From Gallionella sp. (GTDB lineage Bacteria > Pseudomonadota > Gammaproteobacteria > Burkholderiales > Gallionellaceae), in the NCBI GenBank assembly GCA_028714895.1, contig JAQTLM010000021.1, positions 1-32,383 on the forward strand: 32,383 nt of DNA. The letters run 5' to 3'. The translations under genes were made by a program, and so were the position numbers. The notes beneath the pieces are model-generated. The model did no database searches and was not told where the DNA came from. It worked only from the letters and a program-made list of their open reading frames with translations. Positions 29,849-32,383 of the stretch are shown here, piece after piece (position 1 is the first letter of the stretch; each line of letters opens with the position of its first letter).

Positions 29849-29937
29849 GCCCGGGTGGTGAAATTGGTAGACACAACGGACTTAAAATCCGTCGGCTTGA
29901 AAAGGCCGTACCGGTTCAATTCCGGTCCCGGGCACCA
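29849..29937 (+). tRNA. leuZ: tRNA-Leu (anticodon TAA)
   Basis: An 89-base class II tRNA: acceptor GCCCGGG pairs with CCCGGGC, the anticodon is TAA in ACTTAAAAT, a long variable arm follows (GTCGGCTTG...GCCGTA), then GGTTCAATTCC and CCA. Third gene of the operon, seven bases after tRNA-Cys. The order Gly-Cys-Leu is the same as E. coli glyW-cysT-leuZ. Confidence 0.97.
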
Positions 29938-29987
29938 GAGGAGGCTCTCACGCTACAGACTCCCTTGCTGGCCATAGCCAAACTGCA

Positions 29988-32383
29988 CTATTTGAGCACC
30001 GGTTTTGCGCCCCAGATTTTTTCGGCATATTCACCGATCGCGCGGTCGCTGGAAAATTTCCCCATGCCGGCAACATTAAGAATGACGTGGTGTGTCCATT
30101 GTTGCTGGTCGCGATATAGCGCTTCCACCCGCTCCTGCGCGGCAACATAGGCGGCATAGTCGGCCAGCAGCAGGTAATGGTCTCCGCCGCGGGTAAGGTT
30201 GTTGACGATGGGTTGAAAACGGTCGACCTGTTCAGGCGAAAAGTAACCCGAGGCGATCATGTCCAGCGTTCGTTTCAGCTCGGCATTGGCGTGGTAATAG
30301 TCCAGCGGGTTGTATCCGGAGTTTTTCAGTGCGGCGACTTCCTGTGCGTCAAGCCCGAAGATAAAGATGTTGTCCTTGCCTACTTCCTCCATGATTTCAA
30401 TATTGGCTCCGTCGAGCGTACCGATGGTCAGTGCGCCATTGAGGGCGAGTTTCATGTTGCCGGTGCCGGAAGCCTCGGTGCCCGCCGTGGAGATTTGCTG
30501 CGACAGGTCTGCTGCGGGAATGATGATGCTGGCGGTGGATACATCGTAATTCTGGATAAATACCAGTTTCAGCAAGCCGCGCACGGCCGGATCGTTGTTG
30601 ACGATATCCGCCACGCTGTTGGTGAGCTTGATGATGAGCTTGGCGGTAGCGTAACCGGGCGCCGCCTTGCCGGCAATGATCACGGTGCGCGGCACGACAT
30701 CGATTGATGGGTTGGAGCGGATGCGGTTATACAGCGTGACGACGTGGAGCAGGTTGAGCAGCTGTCGCTTGTACTCGTGGATACGCTTGACCTGCACATC
30801 GAACAGGCTGTCCGGGTTGATTTCGAGAGCCAATCTGTCCATTACCAACTCAGCCAGACGCTCCTTGTTGGCGCGTTTTACGGCGCGGAATTCGGTTTGG
30901 AAAGCGTGGTCGTCGGCCAGTTTGGATAACTGCCGCAGTTGCGACAGGTCGGTGATCCACCCCTTGCCGATACGGCTGGTAATCAGGCCGGACAGCCCCG
31001 GATTGGCCTGATTCAGCCACAGGCGCGGGGTGATGCCGTTGGTGATATTGGTGAGTTTGCCCGGGAAATAGCGGTCGAAGTCGGCAAAGATGGTGGTTTT
31101 CATCAATTCTGAATGAAGCCGCGCCACGCCGTTGACATGATGGCTGCCGACGATCGCCAGATACGCCATGCGTACGCGGCGGCCATGCGTTTCGTCGATG
31201 ATGGACATGCGTTTGAGCAGTTCGTTGTCGCCGGGAAAGCAGTGCAAGACCCCCTTCAAGAAACGCTGGTTGATTTCGTAAATGATTTGCAAGTGGCGTG
31301 GCAGTACCGACTCAAACAGGGACACTGCCCAAGTTTCCAGCGCTTCCGGCATCAGCGTGTGGTTGGTATACGCAAAAGTGCGGGTGGTGATATTCCAAGC
31401 GTGCTCCCATTCCAGATGGTGAATGTCCAGCAACAGGCGCATCAGTTCCGGGATCGCGATGGAGGGGTGGGTGTCGTTGAGCTGGATCGCTACCTTGTCC
31501 GGCAGTTTATCGAAGGTTTCATGGTGCTTGCGGAAGCGGTAGAGAATGTCCTGCAGCGAAGCGCTGACAAAGAAATACTGCTGTTTGAGGCGCAGTTCCT
31601 TGCCCATGTCGGTGGTGTCGTCGGGGTAGAGTACCTTGGATAGATTCTCTGATTCGTTCTTGTCTTCCACCGCCTTGATGTAGTTGCCCTCATTGAAATG
31701 CTTGAGGTCGAAATCGCGCGAAGCCTTGGCCGACCACAGGCGCATGTTGTTGACGGTGTTGAGGCCATAGCCCGGAATCGGCGTGTCATAGGCCATCGCC
31801 ATGACATCTTCCGTATCTATCCAGTGGTGGTGCGGAGTGCCGCCTTCATCGCAGTATTGCACCACGTGACCGTGGAATTTCACCGGGTAGAGCACTTCGG
31901 GGCGCGGGAATTCCCACGGATTACCATAGCGCAGCCAGTTATCCGGGTGCTCCACCTGCCAGCCGTCTTCAATTTTTTGGTTGAACATGCCATATTCGTA
32001 GCGGATACCCATACCGTAGCCGGGCAGGCCGATGGTCGCCATGGAATCGAGGAAACAGGCCGCCAGCCTTCCCAGCCCGCCATTGCCGAGCGCGGCATCA
32101 AATTCCAGTTCCGTTACCTTGTCCAGATCGATGCCCGCCTCGATGCAAGCCTGGCGAACTTCATCAAGGAAGCCGACATTGAGCACACTGTTCATCAGGC
32201 TGCGCCCGATGAGAAATTCCATGGAAAAGTAATATACCCGCTTGGCGTCGTTATGGTAGTAGCGGCGCATGGTTTCCATCCAGCGCTCGATCAGGCGTTC
32301 GCGCACGACTTCGGCGAGGGCGAAAAACCAGTCGCGGTGGGTGGCGGTGATCGTATCCTTGCCGACGGAAAAAATGAGGTGAT
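29988..32383 (-). CDS. glgP: Glycogen phosphorylase, N-terminus beyond the right edge
   Basis: GlgP releases glucose-1-phosphate from glycogen. The in-window part is about 797 residues, and the frame is open through the right edge (IFSVGKDTITATHRDW at the visible N-terminal end), so the gene is 5' partial; full bacterial enzymes have about 815-830. It has the blocks VYYFSMEFLIGRSL, LGNGGLGRLAACFLDS and NPWEFPRPE, and the PLP lysine in SGTGNMK (codon 30450-30452). It lies tail-to-tail with the tRNA operon, 50 bases from tRNA-Leu. The maltodextrin phosphorylase MalP has the same motifs and cannot be fully excluded. No glycogen synthesis genes are in view. Confidence 0.95.
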   Translation of the reverse strand, partial: HLIFSVGKDTITATHRDWFFALAEVVRERLIERWMETMRRYYHNDAKRVYYFSMEFLIGRSLMNSVLNVGFLDEVRQACIEAGIDLDKVTELEFDAALGNGGLGRLAACFLDSMATIGLPGYGMGIRYEYGMFNQKIEDGWQVEHPDNWLRYGNPWEFPRPEVLYPVKFHGHVVQYCDEGGTPHHHWIDTEDVMAMAYDTPIPGYGLNTVNNMRLWSAKASRDFDLKHFNEGNYIKAVEDKNESENLSKVLYPDDTTDMGKELRLKQQYFFVSASLQDILYRFRKHHETFDKLPDKVAIQLNDTHPSIAIPELMRLLLDIHHLEWEHAWNITTRTFAYTNHTLMPEALETWAVSLFESVLPRHLQIIYEINQRFLKGVLHCFPGDNELLKRMSIIDETHGRRVRMAYLAIVGSHHVNGVARLHSELMKTTIFADFDRYFPGKLTNITNGITPRLWLNQANPGLSGLITSRIGKGWITDLSQLRQLSKLADDHAFQTEFRAVKRANKERLAELVMDRLALEINPDSLFDVQVKRIHEYKRQLLNLLHVVTLYNRIRSNPSIDVVPRTVIIAGKAAPGYATAKLIIKLTNSVADIVNNDPAVRGLLKLVFIQNYDVSTASIIIPAADLSQQISTAGTEASGTGNMKLALNGALTIGTLDGANIEIMEEVGKDNIFIFGLDAQEVAALKNSGYNPLDYYHANAELKRTLDMIASGYFSPEQVDRFQPIVNNLTRGGDHYLLLADYAAYVAAQERVEALYRDQQQWTHHVILNVAGMGKFSSDRAIGEYAEKIWGAKPVLK

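Overview
The window looks like chromosome from a betaproteobacterium, possibly of the Nitrosomonadales/Gallionellaceae type. This is inferred from gene order and protein resemblance, not from a database search. The core is a housekeeping block: yceF(maf)/yceD-rpmF-plsX-fabH-fabD-fabG ... acpP-fabF-pabC-mltG-tmk-holB-tatD. This is the proteobacterial fatty-acid synthesis cluster and its usual companions. It is flanked by rpsO-pnp and dksA on one side and by a Gly-Cys-Leu tRNA operon and glgP on the other.

Layout. Positions 1-8690 hold the 3' part of a giant secreted RTX protein: calcium-binding nonapeptide arrays, an embedded PPC-like domain, eight Ig/cadherin/VCBS-type domains and a C-terminal tail. 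It is cut by the left edge. Positions 9006-11494 are rpsO and pnp (translation and RNA turnover), closed by a strong terminator. Positions 11657-13637 run leftward: maf/yceF, a compact RsmI-like methyltransferase and dksA. From 13638 rightward comes the lipid cluster: yceD, rpmF, plsX, fabH, fabD, fabG. These supply L32 and carry out acyl-phosphate synthesis, chain initiation, malonyl transfer and the first reduction.

At 18443-23675 the cluster is interrupted between fabG and acpP by about 5.2 kb. The insert holds a DUF4160/DUF2442 gene pair, the 3' stub of an IS3-family transposase, a YheS-type ABC-F ATPase on the minus strand, a 51-residue basic protein and an orphan GspE/PilB-type ATPase. 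The cluster then resumes with acpP, fabF, pabC, mltG, tmk and holB. pabC/mltG and mltG/tmk overlap by four bases and holB follows tmk after one base. A 141-bp MITE-like inverted-repeat element fills the holB-tatD gap and supplies the tatD ribosome binding site. Three tRNAs follow from a near-consensus promoter, and glgP enters from the right edge on the minus strand.

The intergenic gaps are rich in dispersed palindromic repeats of several unrelated families (8802, 11573, 12934, 16532, 17578, 23521, 28631). I see no CRISPR array, prophage or clear new multi-gene defence system. The most interesting points are the MITE carrying the tatD Shine-Dalgarno, the split fab cluster with its accessory cargo, the near-leaderless yceD start, and the aromatic loops inserted into the RTX array.
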